64,000 nt of DNA, from the NCBI GenBank assembly GCA_007570785.1, contig ML664161.1, positions 840,658-904,657 on the forward strand, written 5' to 3'. This DNA is from Antilocapra americana (Eukaryota > Chordata > Mammalia > Artiodactyla > Antilocapridae). Positions 10,225-21,408 of the stretch are shown here, one piece after another (position 1 is the stretch's first letter; each line of letters starts with the position of its first letter). Below the pieces are notes generated by a model. The model was not told where the DNA came from. It ran no database searches and saw nothing but the letters and a program-made list of their open reading frames with translations. Made by a program: the position numbers and the translations under genes.

Positions 10225-12270
10225 ATATAATCAAATCCCTTGCGATTATATAGTGAAAGTGAGAAATAGATTTAAGGGAATAGATCTGATAGACAGAGTG
10301 CCTGATGAACTATGGATGGAGGTTCGTGACATTGTACAGGAGACAGGGATCAAGACCAACCCCAAGAAAAAGAAATGCAAAAAAGCAAAATGGCTCTATG
10401 AGAAGGGCTTACAAATGGATGTGAAAAAAAGAGGAGCAAAAAGCAAAGGAGAAAAGAAAAGATATACCCATTTGAGTGCAGAGTTCCAAAGAATAGCAAG
10501 GAGAGGTAAGAAAGCCTTCCTCAGTGATCATTGCAAAGAAATAGAGGAAAACAATAGAATGGGAAAGACTAGAGATCTCTTCAAGAAAATTAGAGATGCA
10601 AAAGGAACATTTCAAGCAAAAATGGGCTCAAAAAAGGACGGAAATGATATGGACCAAACAGAAGCAGAAGTTATTAAGAAGAAGTGGCAAGAATACACAT
10701 GAGAACTGTACAAAAAAGGTCTTCACAACCCAGATAATCACGATGGTATGATCTCTCACCAAGAGCCAGACAAAAGTCATGTGGGCCTTAGAAAGCATCA
10801 CTATGAAGTGGAGGTGATGGAATTCCAGTTGAGCTATTTCACATCCTAAAAGATGATGCTGTGAAAGGGCTACACTCAAAATGCCAGCAAATTTGGAAAA
10901 CTCAGTACTGGCTTCAGGACTGGAAAAGGCCAGTTTTCATTCCAATCCAAAAGAAAGGCAATGCCAAAGAATGCTCAAACTACTGCACAATTGCACTCAT
11001 CTCACATGCTATCAAAGTAATGCTCAAAATTCTCCAAGCCAGGCTTCAGCAACACGAGAACTGAGAACTTCCAGATGTTCAAGCTGGTTTTAGAAAAGGC
11101 AGAGGAATCAGAGATCAAATTGCCAACATATGCTGGATCATCAAAAAAGCAAGAAAGTTCCAGAAAAACATATATTTCTGCTTTATTGACTATGCCAAAG
11201 CCTTTGATTGTGTGGATCACAATAAACTGTGGAAAATTCTGAAAGAAATGGGAATACCAGCCCACCTCACCTGCCTCTTGAGAAACCTGTATGCAGGTCA
11301 GGAAGCAACAGTTAGAACTGGACATGGAACAACACACTGGTTCCAGATGTAGAAAGGAGTGTGTCAAGGCTGTATATTGTCACCCTGCTTATTTAACTTG
11401 TATGCAGAGTACATCATGAGAAATGCTGGGCTGGAAGAAGCACAAGCTGGAATTAAGATTGCTGGGAAAAATATCAATAACCTCAGATATGCAGATGACA
11501 CCATCCTTACGGTAGAAAGTGAAGAGGGATAAAAGAGCCTCTTGATGAAAGTGAAAGAGGAAAGTGAACAAGTTAGCTTAAAGCTCAACATTCAGAAAAC
11601 TAAGATCACGGCATCCAGTCTCATCACTTCATGGCGAATAGATAGGGAAATAGTGGAAAAGTGACAGACTTTATGTTTTTGGGCTTCAAAATCACTGAAG
11701 ATGGTGACTGAAGCCTTGAAATAAAAAATACTTACTTCTTGAAAGAAAAGTTATGACCAATCTAGACAGCACATTAAAAAGCAGAGACATTTCTTTGCCA
11801 ACAAAGGTCCATCTAGTCAAAGCTATGGTTTTTCCAGTAGTCATGTATGGATGTGAGAGTTGGACTATAAAGGTAAATGAGCACCAAAGAATTGATGTTT
11901 TGCAACTGTGGTGTTGGAGAAGATTCTTGTGAGTCCCTTGGACTGCAAGGAAATCAACCAATCCATCCTAACTGAAATCAGTCCTGAATGTTCATTTGAA
12001 GGCTAATGTTGAAGTTGAAACTCCAATACTTTTGCCACCTGCTGTGAAGATCTGACTCATTGGAAGAGACCCTGATGCTGGGAAGTATTGGGAGCAGAAG
12101 GAGAAGGAGACGACAGAGGATGAGATGGTCGGATGGCATCACTGACTAAAGGGACATGAGAGTGAGTCAACTCCAGGAGTTGGTGATGGACAGGGAGGCC
12201 TAGTGTGCTGATGTCCATGGAGTCACAAAGAGTTGGACATGACTGAGCAACTGAACTGAACTGAACTGAA
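10225..12270 (+). mobile_element. BovB LINE, 5'-truncated, about 2 kb, sense
   Basis: Begins in the linker between endonuclease and RT (AATCAAATCCCTTGCGATT), covers the whole RT and C-terminal region and ends in CTGAACTGAACTGAACTGAA at 12251-12270. The tail variant is the younger type. The element is 5'-truncated and fused at 10224/10225 to a 3' fragment of a different BovB subfamily. Confidence 0.93.
10250..12000 (+). pseudogene. BovB reverse transcriptase pseudogene
   Basis: The encoded protein would be an RTE-clade reverse transcriptase, which copies the LINE RNA at a nicked target. In order: a Lys-rich linker (frame 10085-10702), RT motifs including the F-I-D-Y-A-K-A-F-D block encoded near 11175-11220, K-G-V-C-Q-G (motif B) near 11355, and an intact Y-A-D-D catalytic box at 11488-11499. 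The thumb and C-terminal W-C-W-R-R-like region follows near 11910-11930. Breaks visible: TGA at 11062-11064, TAG at 11350-11352, a TAA near 11530 and several frameshifts. It cannot make a working enzyme although the catalytic aspartates survive. Confidence 0.88.
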
Positions 12271-12968
12271 AATCAGAGAAATGAGTGGAAAGAAAGAGTA
12301 GTTTACTGGATGGGGAAATTAAAATAAATTGGAAATTATTTGTAACAAAATAATCAAAATTTGAGTAAAATAATTATTCTTTTCAAAGAGTTCTGTCTAA
12401 ATGAAATATAACACATACCACAGTAATTTGAAATGTCCACGGTTTTACAAAATTTCAACCTTGTAACATAGAATATTAGCACTGTGTGGTAAACTAGAAA
12501 CTTGTGTTTATGGATGATGCTAGTCTAACTATCACTAAGAGATCACACAGACATGAGTACATTTTACATAATTAATTATGTTTTCCAGGTAAAATTTGTA
12601 AACTTAGAATATAATGTAAGAATTTCATATATAAATTTTGAAATCTTAGAAAATAAATCATGATTGATGGTTTAACTGTGTCTTTAAAAGTTAGGGTTTA
12701 ATAACTTTGCAAAAAAATAAAAAAGAGAGAATTCATTCTCCAGTATTAAAACTTAAACCTTATAAAATTATTTAGACTACAGCAACAATGTAATTATATT
12801 TTGTGAAGAACTAAAATATTTAAGATGAATGATCAAAATTTCTGATTTATTAAAATTATATTTTGGAACATCTGTATCTTAGTCATGTTATTCTTTATCA
12901 ATAACTATTTTGCTACTATTTTCGAAATAAGGAGCAAAAAAAGAGACACATGAGCATGATAAAATAAT
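12271..12968. other. AT-rich DNA, no feature recognised
   Basis: No gene, SINE or LINE identified on either strand. Confidence 0.45.
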
Positions 12969-13092
12969 GATAATGCTGTTTGATTTAGTTCTGCTCACAT
13001 TTCTTTAAAACTTTCATTAAAATTGTGGTGTTGCAGCTTTTTTATAGACCTCTCCTCAATCAGAAGTGAGTATAGCTCAATCTCTGTATTTG
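12969..13092 (+). repeat. Local direct duplication, copy 1
   Basis: About 124 bp (GATTTAGTTCTGCTCACATT ... AGCTCAATCTCTGTATTT) recurs at 13764-13893 in the same orientation with scattered substitutions and small indels. It is not recognised as a known family, so it looks like a local duplication about 795 bp apart. Confidence 0.85.
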
Positions 13093-13204
13093 ACTTTGCA
13101 TGTGACTTTGATGAGATAATCAATCAGTTTTCTTTCAGTGCTGTTTAGGAATGTTATTAACTATACAAAGGTCAAATAGCATAGACATTTTTGCATTTTT
13201 CCTC

Positions 13205-13343
13205 ATAACATTGGTGTTCAGTCACTAAGTCATGTCTGACTCTGTGCCCCCATGGACTGCAGCAAGCCAGGCTTCCATGTCCTTCATTATCTCCAGGAGT
13301 TCGCTCATATTCATATCCATTGAATGTCAAATGAATAACATTG
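13205..13343 (-). mobile_element. BovB 3' tail, antisense, with TSD
   Basis: TTCAGTCACTAAGTCATGTC ... CCATGGACTGCAGCAAGCCA ... ATATCCATTGAATG is the reverse complement of the BovB 3' end (body about 13214-13334). ATAACATTG repeats flank it at 13205-13213 and 13335-13343. Confidence 0.85.
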
Positions 13344-13411
13344 CTTGAATATAATTACTAAATATGCACTTATACCAATTATGAAACTATTACACATTTA
13401 TATCTGCTAAT

Positions 13412-13652
13412 GTAGCAATTATTGTTGTTTAGTCACTAAACAACTTTAGTGACTAAACAACCGACTTTTTTGTGACCCCTTGGACTGTAGCCCTCCAGGC
13501 TTTTCTGTCCATGGGATTTCCCTGCAAGAATCCTGGAGTGGGTTTCAATTTTCTTCTCCAAGGGATCTTCTTGACCCAGGGACTAAGCCTGCATCAGCAC
13601 TGGCAAACAAATTCTTTACTACTGAGCCACTAGGAAATACCATAGTAGCAAT
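13412..13652 (-). mobile_element. Bov-tA SINE, antisense, with internal snap-back
   Basis: The reverse-complemented SINE runs from a GTTGTTTAGTCACTAA tail through CCAGGCTTTTCTGTCCATGG and GGGATCTTCTTGACCCAGGG to GAGCCACTAGGAAATACC, the tRNA head. GTAGCAAT at 13412-13419 and 13645-13652 looks like the target-site duplication. The tail part carries an extra inverted copy of its own first 17 bp. Confidence 0.85.
13424..13461. repeat. Perfect 17-bp inverted repeat, 4-nt loop
   Basis: GTTGTTTAGTCACTAAA (13424-13440), CAAC, then TTTAGTGACTAAACAAC (13445-13461). The arms are exact reverse complements. Normal copies of this SINE tail lack the second arm, so it arose as a templated inverted insertion. 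Confidence 0.95.
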
Positions 13653-13725
13653 AAGTAAATGTGAAAAAAAAAATGCAGGCAGTCTCCAGATTTCCAGATT
13701 TTAAGATTCAATGGTTGATTTGATT

Positions 13726-13992
13726 CACTAGAGGTAAGTAATCACGATCTGAATTGTGATGATGATATTGCTGTTGTGATTTAGTTCTGGTCACATTTCT
13801 TTAAAACTTCAATTAAAATGGTGGTGTTGCAGCTTTTTTATAGACCTCTCCTCCTCAATCAGAAGTGACTATAGCTCAATCTCTGTATTTAATATTGCTG
13901 TATTTGAATGAGCAATCTCTGTATTTGAAATCAGATTAATATCTGATTCGATATTAATTCACAATCTGGATTGTGATTACTTGCCTCTAATG
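13726..13992. repeat. Imperfect inverted repeat enclosing the duplication
   Basis: Arm 1 at 13726-13759 and arm 2 at 13959-13992 are 34 bp each and reverse complements at about 28 of 34 positions, with no gaps. The second copy of the local direct duplication lies between them. Confidence 0.85.
13764..13893 (+). repeat. Local direct duplication, copy 2
   Basis: Second copy of 12969-13092, with a CTC insertion in CCTCTCCTCCTCAATC. It is followed by a partial re-duplication of CAATCTCTGTATTT near 13913-13926. The neighbourhood seems to have been rebuilt by repeated template switching. Confidence 0.85.
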
Positions 13993-14296
13993 GGACATAA
14001 TCTCCTACCCCATTTAGCACAAGTAAAGTGAAGATGCCGTCATGTCTGACTTACAAGAAGCATAACTCAAAGCACCTAAACATTCTTATTCAGCTGTTAA
14101 GCACAATACTAAAGTTTAAGATATTATTTAATTCTCTAAATTTTCTATAGTATGATATATTGTTATTTTTACATATGTGCTTCTTTTTGTCTTGAGCCTC
14201 AAATTTTTAAACTTCTAATTCTTTCATTATTTGGTATTAACCAAGGTTTGGTGTTAATTTGCTATTGATTTATTAGGGGTTGTAAATATAAAATCA

Positions 14297-14692
14297 TGTA
14301 AAACATTACAAACTTTATTTTTTTTTAATCTTTTTTTTCCTTTTATTGTTTTTGCCATACAATGCCATGATATCACCATGGGTTTACATATAGTCCCCCT
14401 TCAGAACCCCCCTCCCTCCCCCCTTCCTCCTCCCTCCCCCCCGGGAAATCTCAATGCACCAGCCCCGAGCATCAATCCTGGGTTGGCGATTGATTAGACA
14501 TATGATAATTAACATGTTTCAATGCCATTTTCCCATATCATCCCACCCTTACCCTCATCCACATAGTCCACGAGTCTATTCTATACATCTGCGTTCCTTT
14601 TGCTGTCTCGCATGTTGGGTTCTCGTTACCGTTTTTCTAAATTCCATATATATGCGTTAGTATACTGTATTGTAAAACATTATAAACTTTAT
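14297..14692 (-). mobile_element. L1 3' end, antisense, with 22-bp TSD
   Basis: Poly-T, then GCCATGATATCACCATGGG, a C-rich tract near 14403-14442, and ATATGCGTTAGTATACTG, the reverse complement of the young L1 3' UTR (body about 14319-14670). Direct repeats of 22 bp with one mismatch flank it at 14297-14318 and 14671-14692. The frame at 14454-14660 is antisense 3' UTR, not a gene. Confidence 0.93.
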
Positions 14693-15337
14693 AGAAATAT
14701 AAACATTTTTTACACTTAAAGAACTAGCAAAATACATTAAAAATAAAGATTTTTTATTTATGTAAGAGATTATAGACAGGGCATGTAGTATTAATATTTG
14801 GCTCTGCAAGTCAAGTAGTTATTTAATGTATGACTGATCAGAATTATTTTACCATTTTTATTTCATTTCATATTTTAACTAAGAATTTTTTCATCTGTTT
14901 CTTCTTCAGAATAGTGAAATAAATGCCACCTGAGAATTAAAAAGAATTTTGAGTGCCTCACATGAATAACAGCATAATTTTAGTTGTCAAAGGTGCTTTG
15001 ATTAATGTACTGGAGAAAATCAGTTAGACTTCACATTCTGGAGTTTTAGACTTCTTTGAGCTGCTGTACAGAATATCATAACTCTTATTCTTATGATTCT
15101 AAATGCCAAGTGGAAGCTTTATATATCTCTTAGTGATTCTGTGCAGAGCCAAGCGGTAAAGCAGTTATAACACATCTTCTTGTTTCACAAGAAGATATCT
15201 TCTTCACAAAATGACATCTTACATTTAAAAAATTAACTAACAATGAGATGTTGGAATTACTTGTGCTCACAAGATAGAAACTCACAAAAGATATTTAAGT
15301 GTAGCCAGGGATTTTCTATTACCAGTGATGCTAGTGG
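14693..15337. other. AT-rich DNA, no feature recognised
   Basis: No gene found. A short local inverted motif (CATCTTCTTGTTTCACAAGAAG near 15174-15195) is the only structure noted. Confidence 0.45.
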
Positions 15338-16485
15338 ATGCCAACATCTGCTGGATCATGGAAAAAGCAAGAGAGTTCCAAATAAACATCTACTTTTGCT
15401 TTATTGACTACACCAAAGCCTTTAACTATGTGGATCATAACAGGCTGTGGAAAATTGTTAAAGAGGTGGGAATACCAGACCACCTGACCTGCCTCCTGAG
15501 AAATCTGTATGCAGGTAAAGAAGTTACAGTTAGAACTGGACATGGAACAACAGACTGGTTCTAAATAGGAAAAGGAGTACGTCAAGGCTCTATATTGTCA
15601 CTCTGTTTATTTAACTTATATACAGAGTACATGATGTGAAATGTCGGGCTGGGCAAAGCACAAGCTGGGATCAAGATTGCTGAGAGAAATATCAATAACC
15701 TCAGATATGTAAATAACACCACCCTTATGGCAGAAAGCAAAGAAGAACTCAACAGCTTCTTGATGAAAGCAATTGAGGAGAGTTAAAACCTTGGCTTAAA
15801 ACTCAACATTCAGAAAACTAAGATTACAGCATCAGATCCCATCACTTCTTGTCAAATAGATGGAGAAACAATGGAAACAGTGAGAGACTTTATTTTGGGG
15901 AGCTCCAAAATCACTTCAAATGGTGACTACAGCCATGAAATTAAAAGACAATTGCTCTTCGGAAGAAAAGATGTGGCCAGCCTAGACAGCATTAAAAAGC
16001 AGAGACATTACTTTGTCAGCAAAGATCCATCTAGTCAAAGCTATGGTTTTCCCAGCAGTCATGCATGGGTGTGAGAGTTGGACTATACAGAAAACTGAGC
16101 TCCAAAGAATTAATGCTTCTGAACTGTGGTGTTGGAGAAGACTCTTGAGAGTCCCTTGGACAGCAAGGAGATCCCACCAGTCCATCCTAAAGGAAATCAG
16201 TCCTGAATATTCCAAAGGACTGATGCTAAAGCTGAAACTCCAATACTTTGGCCACCTGATGAGAAGAACTGACTCATTGGAAAAGACCCTGATGCTGGGA
16301 AAGATTGAAGGTGGGAGGAGAAGGGGATGACAGAGGAGGAGACAGTTGGATGGCATCACCGATGCCATAGACATGAGTTTGAGTAGGCTCCAGGGGTTGG
16401 TATTGGGCAGGGAAGACTGGCATGCTGCAGTCCATGTGGTCACAGAGACAGACACGACTGAGTGACTGAATTGAACTGAACTGAA
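15338..16485 (+). mobile_element. BovB LINE, 5'-truncated, sense
   Basis: Starts in RT at the segment encoding A-N-I-C-W-I-M-E-K and continues through F-I-D-Y-T-K-A-F to the GAACTGAACTGAA tail at about 16473-16485. The catalytic box is degraded: near 15705-15716 the frame reads Tyr-Val-Asn-Asn instead of Tyr-Ala-Asp-Asp. Stops include TAA at 15562-15564. An open stretch at 16013-16330 holds part of the C-terminal region. It is not functional. Confidence 0.92.
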
Positions 16486-16591
16486 TGATTATCAAAGGAA
16501 AAAATTATCTATAAATATTAATGTTACCCAAAACTCTTAAAATTATTTCATATTTTAGAACCATTTTAAAAGAATATTAGTTGAGCCCAAT

Positions 16592-16781
16592 ATTCAGTGC
16601 TAGGCTTCCCAGGTGGTTCAGTGGTAAAGAATCCTCCTGTCAGCAGGAGAAGGAAATGGCAACCTGCTCCAGTATTCTTGCTTGGGAAACCCCATGGACA
16701 GAGGAGCCTGGTAGGTAACATGGGCTTACAAAAGAACCAGACATGACTTAGTAACTAAACAACATAAACAATTCAGTGCTA
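16592..16781 (+). mobile_element. Bov-tA SINE with 11-bp TSD, internally deleted
   Basis: Body 16603-16770: GGCTTCCCAGGTGGTTCAG head, then a shortened middle passing directly to GGAGAAGGAAATGGCAACC, and an ACATGACTTAGTAACTAAAC end. ATTCAGTGCTA repeats perfectly at 16592-16602 and 16771-16781. The usual B-box and GAAGATCCCCTGGAG segment is missing, so its internal Pol III promoter is incomplete. Confidence 0.92.
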
Positions 16782-17036
16782 TATATCACAATCAATCCTT
16801 TGTTTTGCTTATGGTACCAGTGTTTTTTATATATTTATTTTATTGAAATATATTTAATTTTAGGTATACAGTGATTCACTTATACATATACATATACATG
16901 GACTGTACAAGTTGTATATTTTTCTATCTTTTGGAGTTACCTTCAGTCCCTATCATTAGAGTCTTATGTTTTTCCAAAGTACAAGTCTTTTGCATCCTTA
17001 TGTATGTTTATTATAGATATTTTATTCTTTTTGATG

Positions 17037-17162
17037 AAGGGGATGACAGAGGAGGAGACAGTTGGATGGCATCACTGATGCCATAGACATGAGTTTGAGT
17101 AGGCTCCAGGGATTGGTATTGGACAGGGAAGATTGGCATGCTGCAGTCCATGTGGTCACAGA
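17037..17162 (+). mobile_element. Internal BovB fragment duplicated from 16321-16446
   Basis: This 126-bp block aligns without gaps to 16321-16446 of the neighbouring BovB. There are four differences, all transitions, and unusual variants are shared (GGTATTGG, GGAAGA, TCCATGTGGTCACAGA). It has neither the BovB 3' tail nor a target-site duplication and sits inside the L1 fragment, so it looks like a copied patch rather than a separate retrotransposition. Confidence 0.9.
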
Positions 17163-18099
17163 ATGTGATCATAAATAGACTTATTTCCTTAATTTCCATT
17201 TCTGATCTTTGATTGTTATTGTATATTGAAACACATTTCTATATAAGAATTTTGTATCTTTCAATCTACCAAATTCATTATAAGCTCTAGTCATTTTCTG
17301 GTAGCATCTTCAGGATTTTTCTATATATAGTATCGTGTCATCTTCAAATAGTGACAGTTGTACTTCTTTTCCAATATGGATCACTCTATTTCTTTTCCTT
17401 TTCTGATTGCTGTGGCTAGAACTTTCCAAACCATGTTGAGTAAAAGTGCCAAGGGTGGACATTCTTTTATCATTCCTGCTCTAAGAGGGAATGCTTTTAA
17501 TTTTTCACCACTGAATATAATGATAGCTGTGAGTTTGTCATATATGGCTTTTGTTTGTTAAGGTGTGTTACCATTAGGCATATTTTCTGGAGAGTTTTTT
17601 TTCATAAATGAATGCTAAATTTTATCAAAAGCTTTTTCTGCATCTATTTGTATGATCACATTGCATGGTGTATGATCCTTTTAATGTTCTGTTGGAGTTG
17701 GCTTGCTCATATTTTGTTGAGGGTTTGTGCATCTATGTTTATCATCTATCTCGGCCTGTAGTTTTCTTTTTCTGTGATACGTTTATCTGGCATTGGTATC
17801 AGGATGGTGCTGACATCATTGAATGAGCTCAGTAGCCTGCCTTCCTTTACAACTTTTTGGAATAATGTCAGACTTACATGTTAACTCTTCTCCAAGAGTT
17901 TAGTGGACTTCACCTGTGATGGCATCTGCACTTTTGTGTTTTGGGAGTTTTTTAATTATTGATTCAATTTCAGTACTTATAATTGGTCTGTTCACATTTT
18001 CTATTTGTTCTTGGTTCAATCTTGGGAGTTCATATCTTTCTAAGACTTTGTCCTTTTCTTTTAGGTTGTCCATTTTATTGGTATATGACTACTTGTGGT

Positions 18100-18317
18100 G
18101 GGCTTCCCAAGTGGTGCTAGTGATAAAGAATCTGCCTGCCCATGCCAAAGATGCATAAGACATGGGTTTGATCCCTGGGTTGGGAAGATCCCCTGGAGTA
18201 GGAAATGGCTCCCCATTCCACTATTTTTGCCTGGAGAATTCCATGGGTAGAGGAAACTGGCAGTTTGCAGTCCTTGGGGCCACAGAGAGTCAGACATGAC
18301 TGAGTGAATGAGCACAG
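18100..18317 (+). mobile_element. Bov-tA SINE in L1
   Basis: GGGCTTCCCAAGTGGTGCTA head, GGGTTTGATCCCTGGGTTGG B-box region, TTTTTGCCTGGAGAATTCCA core, GAGTCAGACATGACTGAGTG end. The L1 text on both sides joins across it. CTACTTGTGGTG (18087-18098) and the diverged CTGCTTATAGCGG (about 18320-18332) are the likely target-site duplication. Confidence 0.9.
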
Positions 18318-18850
18318 TCTCTGCTTATAGCGGTCTCTTATGATCCTTTGTATTTCTGTGATGTTGGTTGCAGCTTTTTTTTTTTTACTTCTTATTTTAT
18401 TGATTTTGGCCTTCTTCTTTTTTGTGTGTTGAATCTGGCTAAAGGTTTGTCAATTTTATCCTTTAAAAAAATCATCTTTTACTTTATTGATCTTTTCTCT
18501 TGTTTTCTTCATCTTTATAATTTATTTCTTCTCTGGTCTCTATGATTTTTTTCATTCTACTAACTATGGGTTTTTTTTTTCTTTCTCTAGAAAAAAAGTT
18601 GCTTTAGATATAAGGTTAGGTTACTTATTTGAGATTTTTTTTTACAGCCTGAGATAAGCTTATGTCATTATTAACTGTCCTCTTAGAACTGCTTTGCTGT
18701 ATCCCATAAGTTTTGAATCATCATGTTTTCATTTTTATTTCTCTCTACATTTGTTTTTTTTAATTTTCTCTTTGATTTACTCAGTGGTCCATTGGTTGTT
18801 TAGTACTATATATTTAGCTTCCCTGTGTTTGTGATTTTTTTTTTTTCTTG

Positions 18851-21188
18851 TAGTAGATTTCTGGTAACACTGCTTTTTAACACAGTAGTGATGTAACAGT
18901 TTTGTCAATAATAAAGTTTTGAAATCACTTTGGGAGGCCATCTGACAGTACCTGCTTTCTGTTAAGTGTTTATAACAAGGAAGAAAACAGAAATATCTTC
19001 ACACAGTAATTCTTTTTTTTAAAAAATACTGTATTGAGAAAATGCTAAAAGTTGTTGAGATTTACTATGAGGAGAAATAGGTAACCATAAAAGGATTTTT
19101 AGTTACTTGTAAATTTACCCAGTAAATCATTGTTCTCCACAGAAACTGTTGAGAATTTCACAGCCTTGAACTGTTCATTAATGTTTGTCTTAAAAAATTA
19201 GAATTATAAAAGTTTTCACTTCTTTATGGGTCGGTAAAGGTAGAGACATCTTAGAATTTGTAAACAAGGAAAACATGGTAAAATTTTTCATTAAAGATTT
19301 CCTTATATAATAATAATAATAATAATAAATCCATACAGAATACTATGCCACTACATCTTTCTTTGGTATTGATATTATCATATCAAGTATATGCTTATAA
19401 TAAGCTTTTAAAATATAGCATATATAACTTATTTTAACATAAAGTGTAGAAAACATAAATTTTAAAATGTATAGGCAATGAACTGAAATATTTCAGTAGG
19501 TAATGAACTGAAATATTCAGAAAAAGACTGTAAAGCAAATAAAACAGAGATAGGTATCACTAGGAGAATAAAATTGCTCCTTTAGGGAAGGTAAACTGAA
19601 GCTATTACCTATTTGGAGAAGAATTTCCTCTGGTGGGTACTATATGATAGGAAAGAATGGATTGGCAAAGGGCAAATTGTGGTTCATGAGAATCAAATTA
19701 AAGGGAATGGATTTTCTTGTTTAAAAAACCTGGGTAGCTAGATGGCATATACAGAGAGAACATGAGACTGTGAGGTGACCATAATTGAATTCAGAACTGA
19801 GGGAGCTTAAAGAAGGGGCTATATATATAAGAAGGGATTATTTTTAATCTCTCTGATGATGTAAATTGAGACTTCATGCTTATTCATCATGGTGAATGAG
19901 AAAAGAGATCCCCGATTAAACTCAGATGCACAATTAGTCACTGTTGTAAAATGAACACAAGGTCAACTCCAGCTATAAATCCAAGGAACAGTGAATAAAC
20001 TGGGAAAAGTGAAAAAAGCAGGAGTCTCATCTAAAAACAATCTCACTAAAAGGGAAGTCATGGACTCAGATTTCTGATTTTCACTAATTATATTGTCCAA
20101 TAACTCATACTGAAAAATTAAACAGTACCTTCATAGTAACTGAAATTGGCAAAAGAAAAATGCTGAATTTCCACTTATGTAGGTCAACCATTGAGATTAT
20201 GCATATGCTATACACACACACACACACACACACACACATGCATTCTTGAGGCATAAACAATCATTAAAGATAATCTGCAAATTAAATACATATTACACTT
20301 TAAAATAAATTAATAGAATAACCAAAATTATTTCTACAAAAACTCATTTAAAACATTCATGAATGTATTATGAATGGGAAAAGAGTCACACTGTAGTAAA
20401 AGAGCGCTAAACATGTTATAAATAAGGAAATAGAAAATGTATAATGAAAAATGCAAGTATGAAATTTTTTGAATCTTTGGAGTAGAACAACTAAAATAAT
20501 ATATTAAAAGATTACTACAACTTGCTTAGAATATAGGACATAAAATAATGAAACAGAAAATGTGAAAGAGAATTTAAAAGAAAGAGTATAGACTGGAAAA
20601 CTTAAGCTCTAGTGGGAGTTCCTAAGTGAGAAATAGTGGAAGAGCTGACTTAGAAGAGTCAATAATCAAGGAAAGAGGGAAATAAATTCTTTCAAATGCT
20701 TTGTCATCCAGACAAGCAGTATTTTTACCAGACACTCTAGAAAGGAGTGATCTGATATTTAATGAGTGACCATTATATAATGATATTCAAAATAAATTAA
20801 AAATCTGACCTATAAATTTTATAGATTTTAATTCTCCATTTTCTCTATATGTTTTCATTTATGCATGTTACCTTCTCTGCTTGATATTCTATCTGGCAGA
20901 GTCATTAAAATAGTGTGTCTTATAAACCCTATAGTGTCAGCCAGGGGTTCAATATGAAAAACTTGTTCTGTTTTATATATATATACACATACATTTATAT
21001 ATATATACACACAATCAACTCAATGTTGTTCTATCTTTGTTTGTGGAAATATATTTGGTAGACCATTATAAGTTAGTTATGAAATAATAAAATCACAAAG
21101 CATAGAAGTTAAATTTGCCTAAATTCTGGAATTAGGATATCCAAATTATTTAGCTACATTAATATTGAGTTTTCTTTATATACAACAT
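18851..21188. other. AT-rich intergenic stretch with two microsatellites
   Basis: No gene recognised. Contains a (TAA)7 run at 19308-19328, a pure AC run at 20212-20238 and interrupted TA/CA tracts near 20977-21013. The remainder gives no match I can name. Confidence 0.45.
20212..20238 (+). repeat. (AC)13 microsatellite
   Basis: Uninterrupted 27-bp AC run followed by ATGCATTC. Confidence 0.97.
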
Positions 21189-21408
21189 GAGTGCATGCTC
21201 AGTCACTAAGTCCTGTGTGACTTCTTGTGACCCCATGAATTGTAGGCTGCCAAGCTCCTCTGTCCATGGGATTTTCCAGGCAAAAATAATGGAGTGAGGT
21301 GCCATTTCCTCCTTCAGGGACCTTCTCAACCCAGGGACAGAACTCACGTCTCTTGTATCTCCTGCATTTGGTAGGCAGATTCTTGAACACTGTGTTACTT
21401 AGGAGGCC
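21189..21408 (-). mobile_element. Bov-tA SINE, antisense
   Basis: Reverse-complement order: ATGCTCAGTCACTAAGTC tail, GCTCCTCTGTCCATGGGATT core, CTTCTCAACCCAGGGACAG B-box region, then GTAGGCAGATTCTTGAACAC and TTAGGAGGCC head. Moderately diverged. Two minus-strand frames over it are SINE readings. Confidence 0.88.

Larger units (their letters stand above)
16820..18850 (-). repeat. Degenerate L1, antisense, interrupted twice
   Basis: A small 3' UTR-like patch (TTGAAATATATTTAATTTTA..., 16820-16890) leads to antisense ORF2 from about 16925 onward. Landmarks are TTTGCATCCTTATGTATGTT, CTGATTGCTGTGGCTAGAAC near 17402, TGAGTTTGTCATATATGGCT near 17530 and TATGATCCTTTGTATTTCTG near 18338. A 126-bp BovB piece (17037-17162) and a Bov-tA SINE (about 18100-18317) interrupt it. 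Several short frames here are reversed L1, not genes. Confidence 0.82.

Noticed and set aside
10085..10702. 205-residue frame as a novel Lys-rich protein
   Set aside because: From residue ~45 on it is the BovB linker/RT region; the first part is a BovB 3' fragment read by chance.
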